This document shows, piece by piece, positions 41,107 to 54,895 of a DNA stretch of 64,000 nt; the first letter of the stretch is position 1, and each line of letters begins with the position of its first letter. The notes under the pieces were generated by a model, which was given only the letters and a program-made list of their open reading frames with translations, was not told where the DNA came from and searched no databases. Made by a program: the position numbers and the translations under genes. Where the stretch lies: contig NC_089852.1 of assembly GCF_036373705.1 (NCBI RefSeq), positions 2,071,300-2,135,299 on the forward strand, in the 5' to 3' direction. The DNA comes from Amia ocellicauda (Eukaryota; Chordata; Actinopteri; Amiiformes; Amiidae).

Positions 41107-43469
41107 GCCCAGCATGGAGCTCCAGACGTCTCTACGGGAGCGGGCAGCTTGTAGCGCCCTGCGGAGACGGGCTGTGTGTGCGGGGGGTGCAAGGGGGCGT
41201 GGCCTCCAGGACTCACCTCTCTCTGTCTGTCCTCCTCCTCGTCCTCCGCCAGGCTGCTGACCCCGCCGTCGTCCAGCCTGTAATCGTAGACCAGGCCGCC
41301 CTCGGGGAAGCACAGCCGCACCTGCAGGACAGAGGGACAATGTCAGGGCAGACACACAACGCCGGGGCCACCACACTTAAAGGGTCTTGAAAGGATGTAA
41401 GGGTTATTGTTATTATTATTATTAACTGATGAAGATAATTAAATGAATTTGACTGAATCCAGTCCCCGCCAGCCTACCTTCTCGGCGGCCATCTTGTCTC
41501 TGAGCCAGGTGCTGAAGCGCTGGCAGCTGTCGGCATCGCCCGTGGCCCCCACGCTCCACACCAGCGCAAAGATGAACCAGGGCTCCACCAGCTCCCCCAG
41601 GCGGGACAGCGTCTCCGGGGGGGGTGGCCTGTCTCCCTGGGGACGGAAACACGCACACGTGAGGACAGGGCCTTAGGACAAGCCTGACCCCGAGGACAAG
41701 AGGCTTTGTGTCTACAGCTCTGTATGCCTGGCCAGGGGTCAGTCCACAGGGTGGCCTGCGGAATGGCTGTGGGGTGGGGGTGGGCAGAGGCGTGGGAGGT
41801 GGGCTGTGGAGAGATTGTAGGGCGGGCTGTGGGCTGCAGGTGGGGTGGGCTGCTCTGAGTGTCTCACCTCTCTGGGGATGAAGGGCTGGAAGAAGCAGTC
41901 CAGAAGTCTCAGCAGGCTGCAGGTCAGGTTGCTGTCCATGGAGGCGATGACTTCCCTCACAGACTGACGCACAAAGGTGATGGAGTCCTGAGACACACAG
42001 ATACACAGACACACAGACACATACACAGACACATACACAGACACACAGAAACACAGAAACACAGACACACAGACACATACACAGACACATACACAGACAC
42101 ACACAGAAACACAGAAACACAGACACACACACACAGACACAGTTAGTCCTGAGCCCCTTGCTGTGACAGGCCCTGTGTTGTGACACCCCCCCCCACGGCG
42201 TGCCAGTTACACACAAGGCCCGCTTGCAGAACTCCACACAAGTTTGAAACCGTTGGCTTTGAGCAGCAGCGCACCACCATTAACAGCACCTCCCCAATGC
42301 CGTGAAGCCACTCGCCAGTCTATCAACACTGTCCAGTGACGGAGGAGGGGGTTCAGGGCTGCTGTTTCTGCTCATGTGTAAATGGGGGGGGGTACCTGTA
42401 GGAAGCTGTTGAAGAGGCGAGTGAGCTCGGGGGTGTGGGGCTGTATGGGGGTGGGCAGCGTGCGCAGCCAGCACTCTGTGAAGGGGCTCAGGCCCAGGAT
42501 GCTGGGCTCCAGGTACACCATCCCACAGCGGGACACCGTCGCCGGAGACGCCACCGCCAGGTCCTGCACCTCAAACATCATCGTCATCACCTGGACACCG
42601 CAGAGACACACAGAAAGACACAGAGAGATACACACAGAGACACACAGAGAGACACGCAGAGAGACAAGCAGAGACACAGAGAGAGAGACACAGAGAGACA
42701 CACAGAGATACAGAGAGATGCAGAGAGAGAGAGAGAGACAGAGACACACAGAGACAGAGAGAGACAGAGAGACAGAGATGGATAGAAACAAGCAGAGAGA
42801 TACAGAGATACACAGAGACAGAGACAAGCAGAGAGACACAGAGACACAGAGACACACGCAGAGAGACATGCAGAGGCACACAGAGACATGCAGAGACACG
42901 CAGAGAGACACAGAGAGACACAGAGACAGAGACACAGAGAGGCATAGAGAGACACAGAGATGGATAGAAACAAGCAGAGAGATACAGAGATACACAGAGA
43001 GACACAGAGAGACAGGGAGAGACACGGAGAGAGAGATACATTGTCAGTCAGTCTTGGACGTGGAGTTCACAGGTGAGTTTGACTGAATGGGATGGGTGTT
43101 CATGCTGAGGAACAGGGGGGTCAACACCAACCACAGCAGCCTAATGGGACTTGTAGGGCGCACTGAACCTCAGTGTGACAAACCCCAGTGTGTCTGACAA
43201 ACCCAGTGCATCCTGTGTGGAGGGTGGGGGGTGTAATTACGTCAGACAGCTTGATGATCTCCCCGGAGCTCAGACACAGCTTCTTGTTGTCGTCCAACAC
43301 TGTGTTCATGTTCTCAATCCACACAGCATCCACCGGCCCGTCGAACATGTACCACTTCTTGTCCTGGTCTGTGGCCGATGCCCCCCCCCGGATCAGAGAG
43401 GACAGGATACCGTCCGTCCTGCAGAGCAAGGGGGAGCGGGAGAGGGGAAGAGGGAGCAGGAGAGAGTGA

Positions 43470-43509
<40 letters not shown>

Positions 43510-46500
43510 GGAAAAGAGGTAGAGGGAGGGAGAGAGGGAGAAGGAGTGTGAGTGAGTTTGTGTACCTGTGCGCGTGCATGTGTGCATATGTGCATGTGTG
43601 TGTGTGTGTTGTCCTCACCACTCGTGAGTGAGCAGGTCGAACTCCCCGTACAGCTGGCCCATGGTGATGGACTTGGGGTTGAGGACGTAGGTCTGAACGG
43701 CCTCATATTCCCCCCCGCTGACTGAGGCCTGGCCCTTCAGCGCCGTCAGGGCCGCCGCCAGCACCTCGTAGCACTGCAGGGGAGGCGGGGTGGGAATTGT
43801 CACTGTGTTCATGAGCAGATGCCCTCGCCCAGGGCATGTGACTTACAGCTCTCACAAACATACACTCATCTCAAAGCATATTCCCCATTACAGTAACTGC
43901 ACAATAAATACAGTATACAATGCAAATCCTCATTAGTGTGAACGGAAACCCAGTGACCTCAGAGTAGCTGTGTTGTCAGAGCAGCTATGACCTCAGAGCA
44001 GCAGTGACATCAGCACAGCAGTGTTGTCAGAGCAGCAGTGACCTCAGAGCAGCAGTGACATCAGAGCAGTAGTGCTGTCAGAGTAGCAGTGACCTCAGAG
44101 CTGCAGTGACCTCAGAGCAGCAGTGACATCAGAGCAGCAGTGTTGTCAGAGCAGCAGTGACCTCAGAGCAGCAGTGACATCAGTGCAGCAGTGACATCAG
44201 CGCAGCAGTGCTGTCAGAGTAGCAGTGACCTCAGAGCTGCAGTGACCTCAGAGCAGCAGTGACCTCAGAGCAGCAGTGACATCAGCGCAGCAGTGCTGTC
44301 AGAGTAGCAGTGACCTCAGAGCTGCAGTGACCTCAGAGTAGCTGTGTTGTCAGAGCAGCTATGACCTCAGAGCAGCAGTGACATCAGCACAGCAGTGTTG
44401 TCAGAGCAGCAGTGACCTCAGAGCAGCAGTGACATCAGAGCAGTAGTGCTGTCAGAGTAGCAGTGACCTCAGAGCTGCAGTGACCTCAGAGCAGCAGTGA
44501 CATCAGAGCAGCAGTGTTGTCAGAGCAGCAGTGACCTCAGAGCAGCAGTGACATCAGTGCAGCAGTGACATCAGCGCAGCAGTGCTGTCAGAGTAGCAGT
44601 GACCTCAGAGCTGCAGTGACCTCAGAGCAGCAGTGACCTCAGAGCAGCAGTGACATCAGCGCAGCAGTGCTGTCAGAGTAGCAGTGACCTCAGAGCTGCA
44701 GTGACCTCAGAGCAGCAGTGTTGTCAGAGCAGCAGTGTTGTCAGAGCAGCAGTGACATCAGAGCAGCAGTGTTGTCAGAGCAGCAGTGTTGTCAGAGCAG
44801 CAGTGTTGTCAGAGCAGCAGTGACCTCAGAGCAGCAGTGACATCAGCGCAGCAGTGCTGTCAGAGTAGCAGTGACCTCAGAGCTGCAGTGACCTCAGAGC
44901 AGCAGTGTTGTCAGAGCAGCAGTGTTGTCAGAGCAGCAGTGACATCAGAGCAGCAGTGTTGTCAGAGCAGCAGTGTTGTCAGAGCAGCAGTGTTGTCAGA
45001 GCAGCAGTGACCTCAGAGCAGCAGTGACATCAGCGCAGCAGTGCTGTCAGAGTAGCAGTGACCTCAGAGCTGCAGTGACCTCAGAGCAGCAGTGTTGTCA
45101 GAGCAGCAGTGACATCAGAGCAGCAGTGATGTCAGAGCAGAAGGCCCAGCAGTAAGGTGACAGAAAGTGCAATAATAAGTATAGAATAAATAACAATAAA
45201 GAACATTTATTATTATCCTTATTATCATTATCACTCTTATTATTACCATTATTAGTTTAATTATTTTCCTCCTCATCATCATCATTATACTTGGCTAGTG
45301 ACATAGAAATTGCTCTGCGGCAGGGGGCGGGGGACTGACCTTGGTCTTGCCGGACCCCGACGGCCCCACCAGCATGAGCCCGTGCCGCACCACCGTGGTC
45401 TCGTACAGCTGGATGCACTTGGTGATGTAGTCTGCAGGACAGAGGACAGCGCTCACCGCACAGCTGGGGAACGCACAGACACAAACACACGCACACGCAC
45501 ACGCACACTCACACTCACATTCACATTCACATTCACACTCACACTCACACTCACACTCACACTCTCACACTCACACACACACAGGCCTGAGTTGCACTCA
45601 CACACACACATGCACAGTGTGTTGGCACAGCTCTGAAGAGGTTCGTTATAAACTGAGACGGTAAGAGCTGCAGGCTGGGCCAGCTGTTCTATTGGGCCAG
45701 TCCAGACCATGAACAAACAGGCTGAAGCACGAAAAGAACAAGAGAAAGAAAGAAAAGATCGAAGGAAGGCAGTAGGATGCTCTCCTGCGATGCGCCCATC
45801 TCCTCTGTCCTCAGCACCACTCCCCATCAACATCAACCGCAAGCCCCCTGGCTCACCATCCACGTCCTTCAGGCACTTCTGGGTGCAGACGCTGCGGATT
45901 GAGCGCTCCAGGCTGCCGTAGTCGATGGGCTCCTCGCGGATGGTGGGGAAGAGGTCGGACACGATGCCGTTGAAGAGCTTCAGGTCGTCCTGCAGGAACT
46001 TGGGCACGTTGACGTCACGGATTGCGCGCAAGCAGATGAGCTCCTGCAGGGGGCAGCGCAGTTATTCAGACACGTGGTCACGGCACAGGGTTGACACAGA
46101 ACAGGCAGAGTGGGGTCACGCGCGGTCACCTCGTTCATCGCCGGGTTCTCGCGCTTCAGGTTCCCGGCGGCGGAGATCACCGTCTTCACTGCCCTCATGC
46201 CGAAGTCATAGTGATCCTGCCACACACACACGCACAGACACACAGACACACAGACACACACGCACACACAGACACACACACACACGCACAGAGACAAGAC
46301 AAGACTGCGTCAGGATGTGAAGCTGCTCAGATCGCACTGCTCCCCCGGCCACCGTTAGAGTGCAAACGCACGATCCACACGACCTCTGATGACCTCTCCG
46401 GGGCAGGGTGAGGTCTGTACGGGACAGACCTCTCTGTGTCCCACCCTGCCCCGGAGAGGTCATCAGAGGTCGCGTGGATCGTGCGTTTGCACTCTAACGG

Positions 46501-49500
46501 TCGGTGTTCCCCCCAGCAGTCTCCCCAAGGACCCTGGGACATCTGCCCACTGCTGCGCCGTGGCTGTGGTCTCTTGTCCCCAGACTCCCCCAACCCCCCA
46601 CCGCGTAGAGGAGCACGTGGCCAGGCTGCCGACCTGGGAGCTGAGCTGCTCGGAGGAGAGCTTGAAGGTGGAGGTGATCTTCTTGGACAGCAGCTTGGCG
46701 TCGCTGAAGCCGAAGGAGTAGAGTGAGATCTCGGCGATCATGGCGTAGTCTGGCACCATCATGGCCACGGGTCGGAACAGCGCCTGCGACACACACACAC
46801 AGTCAATGACACAGTCAATAGGCCGGGGGAGCAGTGCAATTGGTCGGTGGATGAGCAGCGTTACCTTCAGGTTGTCGGGCAGCTCGGTGCGGCCGGCGTA
46901 GCCTGGGTTCATGGTGATGAACACGGCACAGGACGGGACCAGAGGGATCTCGGCACCCTCGAACACAAACCTCTCCGCCTGCACACAGAGACACACACTT
47001 GTGAGTGTGAGTCTGTGTGTGTCTGTGTGTGTGAGTGTGAGTGTGTGTGTGAAGTGTGTTTTCACTTTTGACTGACAGTTGTGGTTGTGGAGGTCTCACC
47101 CTCTGCTGCTGCGCTTTCTGAATGGTGGTGATCTGCTGGGCCACCACGGACAGCACCTCCACGTCAATGCGGTTAAACTCGTCAAAACAGGCCCAGGCCC
47201 CGGAGCTGCGGCCACACGGCACAGTACGTCAGGATGTGGCGCGGCACAGTGACACACAGCATGGCACAGTCTGTCTGTGTGTGTGTGTGTGTCGGTCTGT
47301 CTCTGTGAGTGTGGTGTGTCTCTGTCTCTGTGTGTCTCTGTGTCTGTCTCTGTGTGTCTGTCTCTGTCTGTCACTGTGTGTGGGCCTGTCTCTGTGTCTG
47401 TGCATCAGTTTGTGCATGTGTGGGTCTGTCTCTGCGTGTGTAGGTGTGTCTGTGTGCGTCTGTGTGTGTCTCTGTGTGTGTGTGTGTGTGTGTGTCTGTG
47501 TGTGTCTCTGTGTGTCTCTGTCTGTCTCTGTCTGTCTCTGTCTGTCTCACCTGGCCAGGCCTTTCAGGAACTTGCCCATGGCCATGAAGTCCAGCTGGTC
47601 AGAGCAGTTGAAGACGACGGTCTGGATGGCCAGAGCTTTGCCCAGGTCCTTGGTGGTCTCCGTCTTGCCCGTCCCCGCGGGGCCGGCCGGCGCCCCCCCG
47701 AATTTGAGGTGTAGCGCCCCCGTCAGCGTCAGGTAGCACCTGTGTAGAGGTCGCCGAGCTGATCCTTAAGCACTGATCTCCACGCGTGGTCCCCCTTCCC
47801 CCCCGTGTGTCTGGCAGGAGTACGGGCGGGCTGTACCTGTCGGTCAGCGGCGTGATGACCAGGCGGCCGGTGTTGCCCAGGTACTCGTACCCATACAGGA
47901 ACTCGGCGTTGACGGCGCGGATGTACAGGTCATCCCTGTCCCAGTAGTACCTGCAACCCCACAACCTCGCGGATGAGCAGCTGCACACACTGAGCACAGG
48001 GGACCCCCAAAACCTCCGATATGTGCAAAATGCATTGATGTGAATTTGGGAAATGCATGTCGAGAGACACCCCCAGAGCTCGGCAGGTAACGGTATAGCC
48101 TCACCTGGAACTGCACAGGCTCGCTAATTCAAGTTCAAAGGACATACGACCCAAAGGGTTAGGAGTGCTCTGATTGGCTGATACTGTGATTTTGTAAGCA
48201 ATTCATTAGGCAAGAAAAATTAATTATGTCAATGGGGGCCTATGGGAGGCAATTAATTAAGTGAAAATTCGTTATCTGACTTTGGACTTTGGACAGACAG
48301 ACAGTCAGGCAGGCAGACAGACAGACAGACAGACAGACAGAGAGAGAAAGAGAGAGAGAGACACAGACAGACAGGCAAGCAGACAGACAGAGAGAGAGAG
48401 ATAGACAGGCAGGCAGGCAGAGAGAGAGAGGGAGACAGACAGGCAGACGTGGTGACCTGAGCTGGCTGATCCACTCGAAGTCGGACACGCTGTTCACGCC
48501 CTCCTCCAGCAGTCGCGCCGCCACATCCTTCGAGTGGACCTCAATGACGATGAGCGCCGACAGGACAGAGCGCTGCATGCGGGACAGCGGCCCACGGACC
48601 AGCGCCACCAGCTCACCCAGCTGCACGAGAACAGCACACTGACACTCTGGCACTGGCTGACACTCTCACACTGACACACAGGCCACTGACTGGCACTGAG
48701 TGTATGAAAATATAACTCTATATTTACAAGTAAACATCACACGAGCAGGACAGCCTGGGAGCTCGGTGGTACCTGGGCCTGCAGCTGGGGGTACAGCCTG
48801 TCCCCCAGGTCCCCTCTGTCCAGAGACTGTGACACCTCTGCCGTCCAGAAGGTCTGGCAGCCGGCGATGACCACCTGGCCCGGCCAGCACAGCACCCACT
48901 CCGCCCGCGGCATCTGTGGGGGACAAGAGGGGGAAGAGGATCAGAGACACATGCTCCAGCGTGTCGCGGGGCGGGGTGGGCGGAGCTGCTGACCTGAGGG
49001 TACTGGCGCAGGGCCCAGTCGATGTGGTCCCTCACGCTGGCCTTCATGGCGCGCTCCACCTCCAGCAGCCAGTCCTCCACGCTGCCCAAGGGCTGGACCG
49101 GGGCACACAGGCGCACCTCCTCCCCCTCCCCCGAGTACATGTGGGTTATCATCAGGTCAGGCTGGAACTGCAGCTGCGCAGGTCAGAGGGGGAGATAGGA
49201 AATCAGACCGGGACTGGGGGGGGGACAAGAAAGATAGAGAGAGGGAGGGAGAGGAGCAGGGGAGGCGCGGTACCCGGGCGATGTTCTCGAAGCACTTGCG
49301 CAGGTGCGGCTGCACGGCTGTAGGGTCCTTGGTCTGCGACAGGATCTCCAGCAGCTCGTCGTCCGACAGGAAGTAGAACCTGAAGGTGACAGGAAATGCA
49401 TCACGCGTCTCTGCGCCCGGGCTGTGCGCCTGGCATCGCAGGGTTAGACAGGCAGAGTGCTCTGTGGCCAATTTGTTGCAAAATGTGTTGGGCGCTAGAC

Positions 49501-52500
49501 CCAGTTGAGCTGATCGTTGGACTGGCTGCTGAGGCCTCACCTGGGGAAGGCCCCTCTCTTGGTCTCCAGGTACTCGCTCAGGCCCTTCTGCACCAGCTCC
49601 AGCAGCTTGTTGCACTCCCTCAGGCTCTCCAGCAGGCGGGCGTCCGGGCACAGTGCCATCACCTGCAGCACAGCGGGCGGACAGATCGAACTGAGCGGAG
49701 GGGCGTGAGGAGTCAAAACCGCTTCCTGACTCCCTGTGTGGCGGGTCACACGTGTGGCAGGTCACGCGTCCGACAGTGAAGACAGCGGTGGGGGGGCGTA
49801 CCTGCTTGTTGTCGTTGGCATTCTTCATGACCTTGCGCCAGGTGCGCTCCATGGTCTGGTACCTCTTGCCCTCCACTGGGAGCTGCAGGTTGATGTCCTC
49901 GGAGCTGAAGATGGGCTCCAGGTACAGCCAGGACCGCTGGCACGCCAGCCACTCCTCCAGCACGTCCTGCAGAGCCCCACAGTACAGCACATTGACACAG
50001 AGTACCACAGCACAGCACAGAGTACCAAAGTACGGAGTCAGCACAGCACAGTACAGTACAGTACACTGACACACAGTACAGTACAGTGACACACAGCACA
50101 ACACAGCACACTGACACACAGTGTGGCACAGCACAGCACACTAACACACAACACAGCACACTGACACACAGTACAGCACACTGACACACAGTACAGCACA
50201 CTAACACACAGCACAGCACAGTGACACACAGTGTGGCACAGCACAGCACAGCACAGCACAGTGACACACAGCAGTGTGTGTGGAGATCCTGCAACGAGAG
50301 GGTGGGGTGCGGACCTGGGTCATGCGCAGCTTGCTCTCCCAGGTGCTGATTCGCTCCTCGAAGGCCTTCTTGTAGGGCGAGAAGGACATGCTCTGGGTCA
50401 TGACAATGTGGTCGTCCAGCAGCTGTGCTGCCTCGTCCGGGTTCTTCAGGATGTAGGTGCCCGTGTCCTTGTAGGGCAGCACCTCGAACAGCACGGACTC
50501 CCACTCCAGCTGCATCTTGTCCAGGGCCTGAGGGAGGAAGAGGGGGAGAAGGGTTCAGTTTGTTCCAAGGGCATGTATTGTACAATCGGTGACAGTTATG
50601 ATGATAATCGGGGCGAGAGAGGGCCGCACCTGCTCGATGGCGTATTCTTTGCCCGCCACCTCGGCCACCATGGCAATCTCCTGCACGTGGTCCTGCAGCC
50701 GCAGCTCCAGGCAGCGGGTGAAGGTCAGGCTGGCCTTGGGCTTCACGTTCATCTGCAGGCGCTCCGACAGCAGGTCCCAATGCCGGCTGCGCATGCCCGG
50801 GTTCCGCAGGCCCTGGATCAGCGGGACGTGCGGCCGGAACTCCTCGATCTTCCCGCGGATGTCCAGCGCCACGGCCTGGCAGGCTGCGCCCCGAGATGCG
50901 GGAGAGAGGAAGGGGTCAGAGAGGGAGAGGGAGAGGGAGTCCGACAACCGACTCACCGGGCTGTGTTCTCCCCCTCTGACCCTGTCTCGGGGCTCGGTGT
51001 CACCCCCTCCCGCCTCTTAGGCTGCACTGGCACTCACCAGGGATATCCTTGAACTGCTTGACGCACTTGTGAATGGTCTTGAAGGCCTCGTTGACGTTCT
51101 TCTCCAGCTGCTCGGCGTCGATGGAGCTCAGTGGGTCCTGCAGCCAGCTCTCCTGCCAGCGCAGCCAGTCCGACACGGTGGTCCACAGCTCCCGGAACGG
51201 CTGGAAGTCCCGCACCAGCTTCTGCAGCTTGTCGTACTGTGGGGTACACGGGGGACACACCGGGGGGAAACCGCAGGGACAGAGAGGGACACAATGTCAA
51301 AGGGACAGGCAGGCTTCAATTTGAAATGGCGTAATGTTTGTGTGAAGTGCGTGCGGATGACAGAGAGAGCGGAAGGGGGTCCGACCACGGGGGGCTCACG
51401 TTGGTGACGGGCATGCCGAACAGCCTCTCGCGGGCGTTGTAGACCTGCGCCATCTGCTGCGACTCCTTCAGCTGCTTGGCGACGCGCCGGACTTCGTTGG
51501 CGACCTCGTGGGCGCGCCCCACATCCGTGTAGGATGAGAACCCAGCCACCAGCATCTGCACAGACAGGAGCCCGTCCGCGCGGGTCAGTGTGGGTCAACG
51601 CCAGTTGGCGCTGGTCAGCAAGGGTCAAGTGTCCAGTGTGCCGCCCCCCCCTCACCTGCAGGGTGTCCAGCCGCTCCTGGAAGTTGTTCTGGTCGACGAG
51701 CTGGATCTGGTGGAAGCGCTGCTCGTCCTGCTCGTGCTGTGCGGCCGTGCTCTCCAGCTGGTCAAGAACCTTATGGGGCCAGGCCACCGCCGCCCATCTG
51801 CACACAGGACACAGAGGACAGAGGACAGAGAGGACAGAGGACACAGAGGACAGAGGACACAGAGGACAAAGGATGGACACAGAGGACAGAGGACACAGAG
51901 GAGACAAATTGTGCCCCTGGTGATAAATTGTATAGCAAAATATGCATATGATATAGCGGCGGGATGACGGGATGGGGGACAGCGGAGGGGCGGGGCAGGG
52001 AGCCGGCGTGGCTGCGGGGTAGGAGGTAGGAGGTCGGGGTGGGGGGGGCGTGCTCACTTGGCATTGAAGTCCTCAGTGGACAGGCTGTAGCAGAACTCGT
52101 CCATCAGCTCGTAATCGGCCATGGCCTTCGCTATCAGCTCCTGCAGAGAGGGGGGAGCAGGACAGTGTGAGCGGAGGACAGACAGCGGGAGAGCGGGGGA
52201 GCTCTGAGCACGGCGTGCTATGGGTACTGCTCTGTCAGAACCCCCCCAACAAAGAGTCTCGGTGCCAGGGAGTGCGAGGGCCCGAGGATCAGAGTGTCAG
52301 AGTGCCAGTGCCAGAGCGTCATAGTGTCGGTGTCAGAGTGTCAGCGTGCCAGTGTCAGAGGGTCAGAGTGTCAGAGTGCCAGTGTCACAGGGTCAGAGTG
52401 TCGCTGCTGTACCTCCTGTTCCTTCAGCTGCTCAGGGATCTGCTTCATCCATTCGCGCTGCTCTGCCAGCTCCTCGATGCTGCTGGGCTTCTCGTACAGC

Positions 52501-54852
52501 TTCTTGCTGAAGGCCCGGCACTGCCCACAGGCCTGCAGACACACAGCACAGCTCAGAGCAGCCCAGCCCAGCCCAACACAACCCAGCACCACACAGCTCA
52601 GAGCAGCACAGGAAGCGAATGTATATTCACGTTTGACATCACATGTTCATACTGTCCCGCGCCCGATACCACTGCTCCACCCTGCCTTTTTGAATCAAGA
52701 CTTCAATTAACCAATTAATAAAAACGTGCACCGGGCCCCTGGGGGTGAGGACGTGGCGCCTGCAAGGGGACAGAGGAGACGGGGGGGATACGCACGTCAT
52801 CCACTTGTTGGCGCAGTTTGCGGGCCAGCCGGTCCAGCACGGCGTCCACCAGGGCCCTGCGCTTCCTGGACAGACCCTGGCGCGCCGCCTCCACACTGAC
52901 CAGGAAGGGTCCGATGACGATGGAGCCGGGGAGGGACAGGTCCACACGCTGCTGCTCCTGCAGGTGCTGCTCCACCTCCCGCCGCACCTCCTGGGGGCTC
53001 TGCTCCGATTGGCTGTGCTGCCTGAGGGGGAGGAGCCGAGGATGAGCGGGACATGCATTGATACAGACACACATAAAAATAACATACACAGATACACACA
53101 CATCATTTACATACACCGATCAGCCATAACATTATGAGCACTGACAGGTGAAGTGAATAACACTGATAATCTTGTTATCATGGCACCTGTCAGTGGGTGG
53201 AATATATTAGGCAGCAAGTGAACATTTCGTCCTCAAAGTTGATGTGTTAGAAGCAGGTTCTGATAGAAAGGTGTCAGAACACACAGTGCATCGCAGTTTG
53301 TTGCGTATGGGGCTGCGTAGCCGCAGACCAGTCAAAGTGCCCATGCTGACCCCTGTCCACTGCCGAAAGCGCCTACAATGGGCACGTGAGCATCAGAACT
53401 GGACCACGGAGCAATGGAGGAAGGTGGCCTGGTCTGATGAATCACGAGTTCAAGGTGTTGAATTCCCCAGATCTCAATCCAATCAAGCATCTGTGGGATG
53501 TGGAGGTCCCACCTCGCAACTTACGTCTTGGTGCCAGATACCACAGCACACCTTCAGAGGTCTAGTGGAGTCCATGCCTCGATGGGTCAGGGCTGTTTTG
53601 GGACCTACACAACATTAGGCAGGTGGTCATAATGTTATGGCTGATCAGTGTATATACACAATTTGCATGCATACATACACACACAAACAATTTATACAAA
53701 GACACACAAAGACAAGCACAGATGAGCATAGACACACACGGACACACACACGCGCATGGACACACAGACACACGGACACCGACGTGCACAGACGGCATGG
53801 CATACTGGAGGTAGCTCTCGACGTCAGTGTTGTGCAGCTCCAGGTGGCGCTCATACTCGCGGGCGTAGGCGCGCAGGGGCAAGACGGCCTGGCGCAGGGC
53901 GTGGCGCACGCGCTCCCTCAGCTCAGACACCGCCGGCTCCCACTGCCCCACTGACTCCAGCAGGGGCGTCCCGCTGATGAACAGCTCCTTCAGCACGGAC
54001 TGAGGAGGGGAAGGGAGGAGGTGGTAAGAGGGAGGGAGGGAGCAGGACAGAGGAGGAGCCGCGCGAGAGAGAGACGGGCGGCAACCTGACCTTCTCCAGC
54101 CGGGGGACACTGTGCGTGGCCAGGATGCCCTTGTCGAACAGCGCCACCGCAACCGCCTCAAAGCTCTCCAGCGGGGTGCTGTAGTGGACGCCCCTGCGGT
54201 CCAGGACAAGGTCCACCAGGAACAGGGGGTTCCTCTTGGGCCTGGGGGACGGGACAGGAAACACCACACTGTACTACACACCATACGACACACCGTACGA
54301 CACACTGTACTACACACCGTACAACACATCATACAACAATGCAAACTGCATCACAGCACACAGCAGTGCAATCACCGAGCAACAGAGATAAAGAAAGAAG
54401 GACAAAAAAAAAAGAGAGAGTGGAGACAGATAGGAGGAGACACGTGGGGACAGACAGGAGGAGACACATGGAGACAGAGAGGAGAGAGAAGGGAGCCGAA
54501 ACTCAGAGAGCCGTGCGCACCTGTAGGGGCTGTTGATGAGGTCGGGGCCCCAGACCAGGCCGGGGGGGCAGCGCAGCGTGCTGTGGCAGGCGTCCAGCAG
54601 CAGCTGTGTGTAGCTGACCAGCGAGTCCTGTACCAGGAAGCGCAGCGAGTCCTGCAGGCTGAAGCGCAGCCGCTCCATCAGCCGGCTCAGCTTGGACAGC
54701 TGGTACACCTCCCAGCGCCGCTCCGACAAGCAGAACCAGCCCTTGCCCATGTCCCGCAGGCTGCCCCGCACCGCCGCCCGCAGCGTGGACACCCACGAGT
54801 CCCGCAGGTACAGCTGCACCTGCCAGGGGGAGACGGGGGTGAGACTGCACAG

Positions 54853-54895
<43 letters not shown>

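Larger units (their letters stand above)
34753..41636 (-). other. dnah1: dnah1 exons 40-51: AAA3 and AAA4
   Basis: Exons: 41478-41636, 41217-41321, 40867-41007, 40475-40635, 40026-40183, 39602-39775, 38482-38660, 37475-37705, 36212-36408, 35931-36066, 35540-35748 and 34753-34924. AAA3 (regulatory ATP site): [14 protein letters not shown], Walker [23 protein letters not shown]4: [20 protein letters not shown], then [20 protein letters not shown]. Exon 41 encodes an acidic loop (LAEDEEED) also present in human DNAH1. The block ends near residue 2706. Confidence 0.95.
41868..47950 (-). other. dnah1: dnah1 exons 28-39: AAA1 and AAA2
   Basis: Exons: 47837-47950, 47551-47739, 47100-47205, 46865-46978, 46634-46783, 46130-46216, 45857-46043, 45340-45431, 43619-43773, 43241-43418, 42396-42590 and 41868-41987. 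AAA1 is the main ATPase site: Walker [15 protein letters not shown], Walker [11 protein letters not shown], and [22 protein letters not shown]2 has GPSGSGKTK, where human has Ser/Thr variants, and [19 protein letters not shown]. The block ends near residue 2032. Confidence 0.95.

Noticed and set aside
43930..45140. Possible CRISPR-like array of regular repeats
   Set aside because: The units are contiguous with no unique spacers, the genome is a vertebrate and no cas genes exist. It is a minisatellite.
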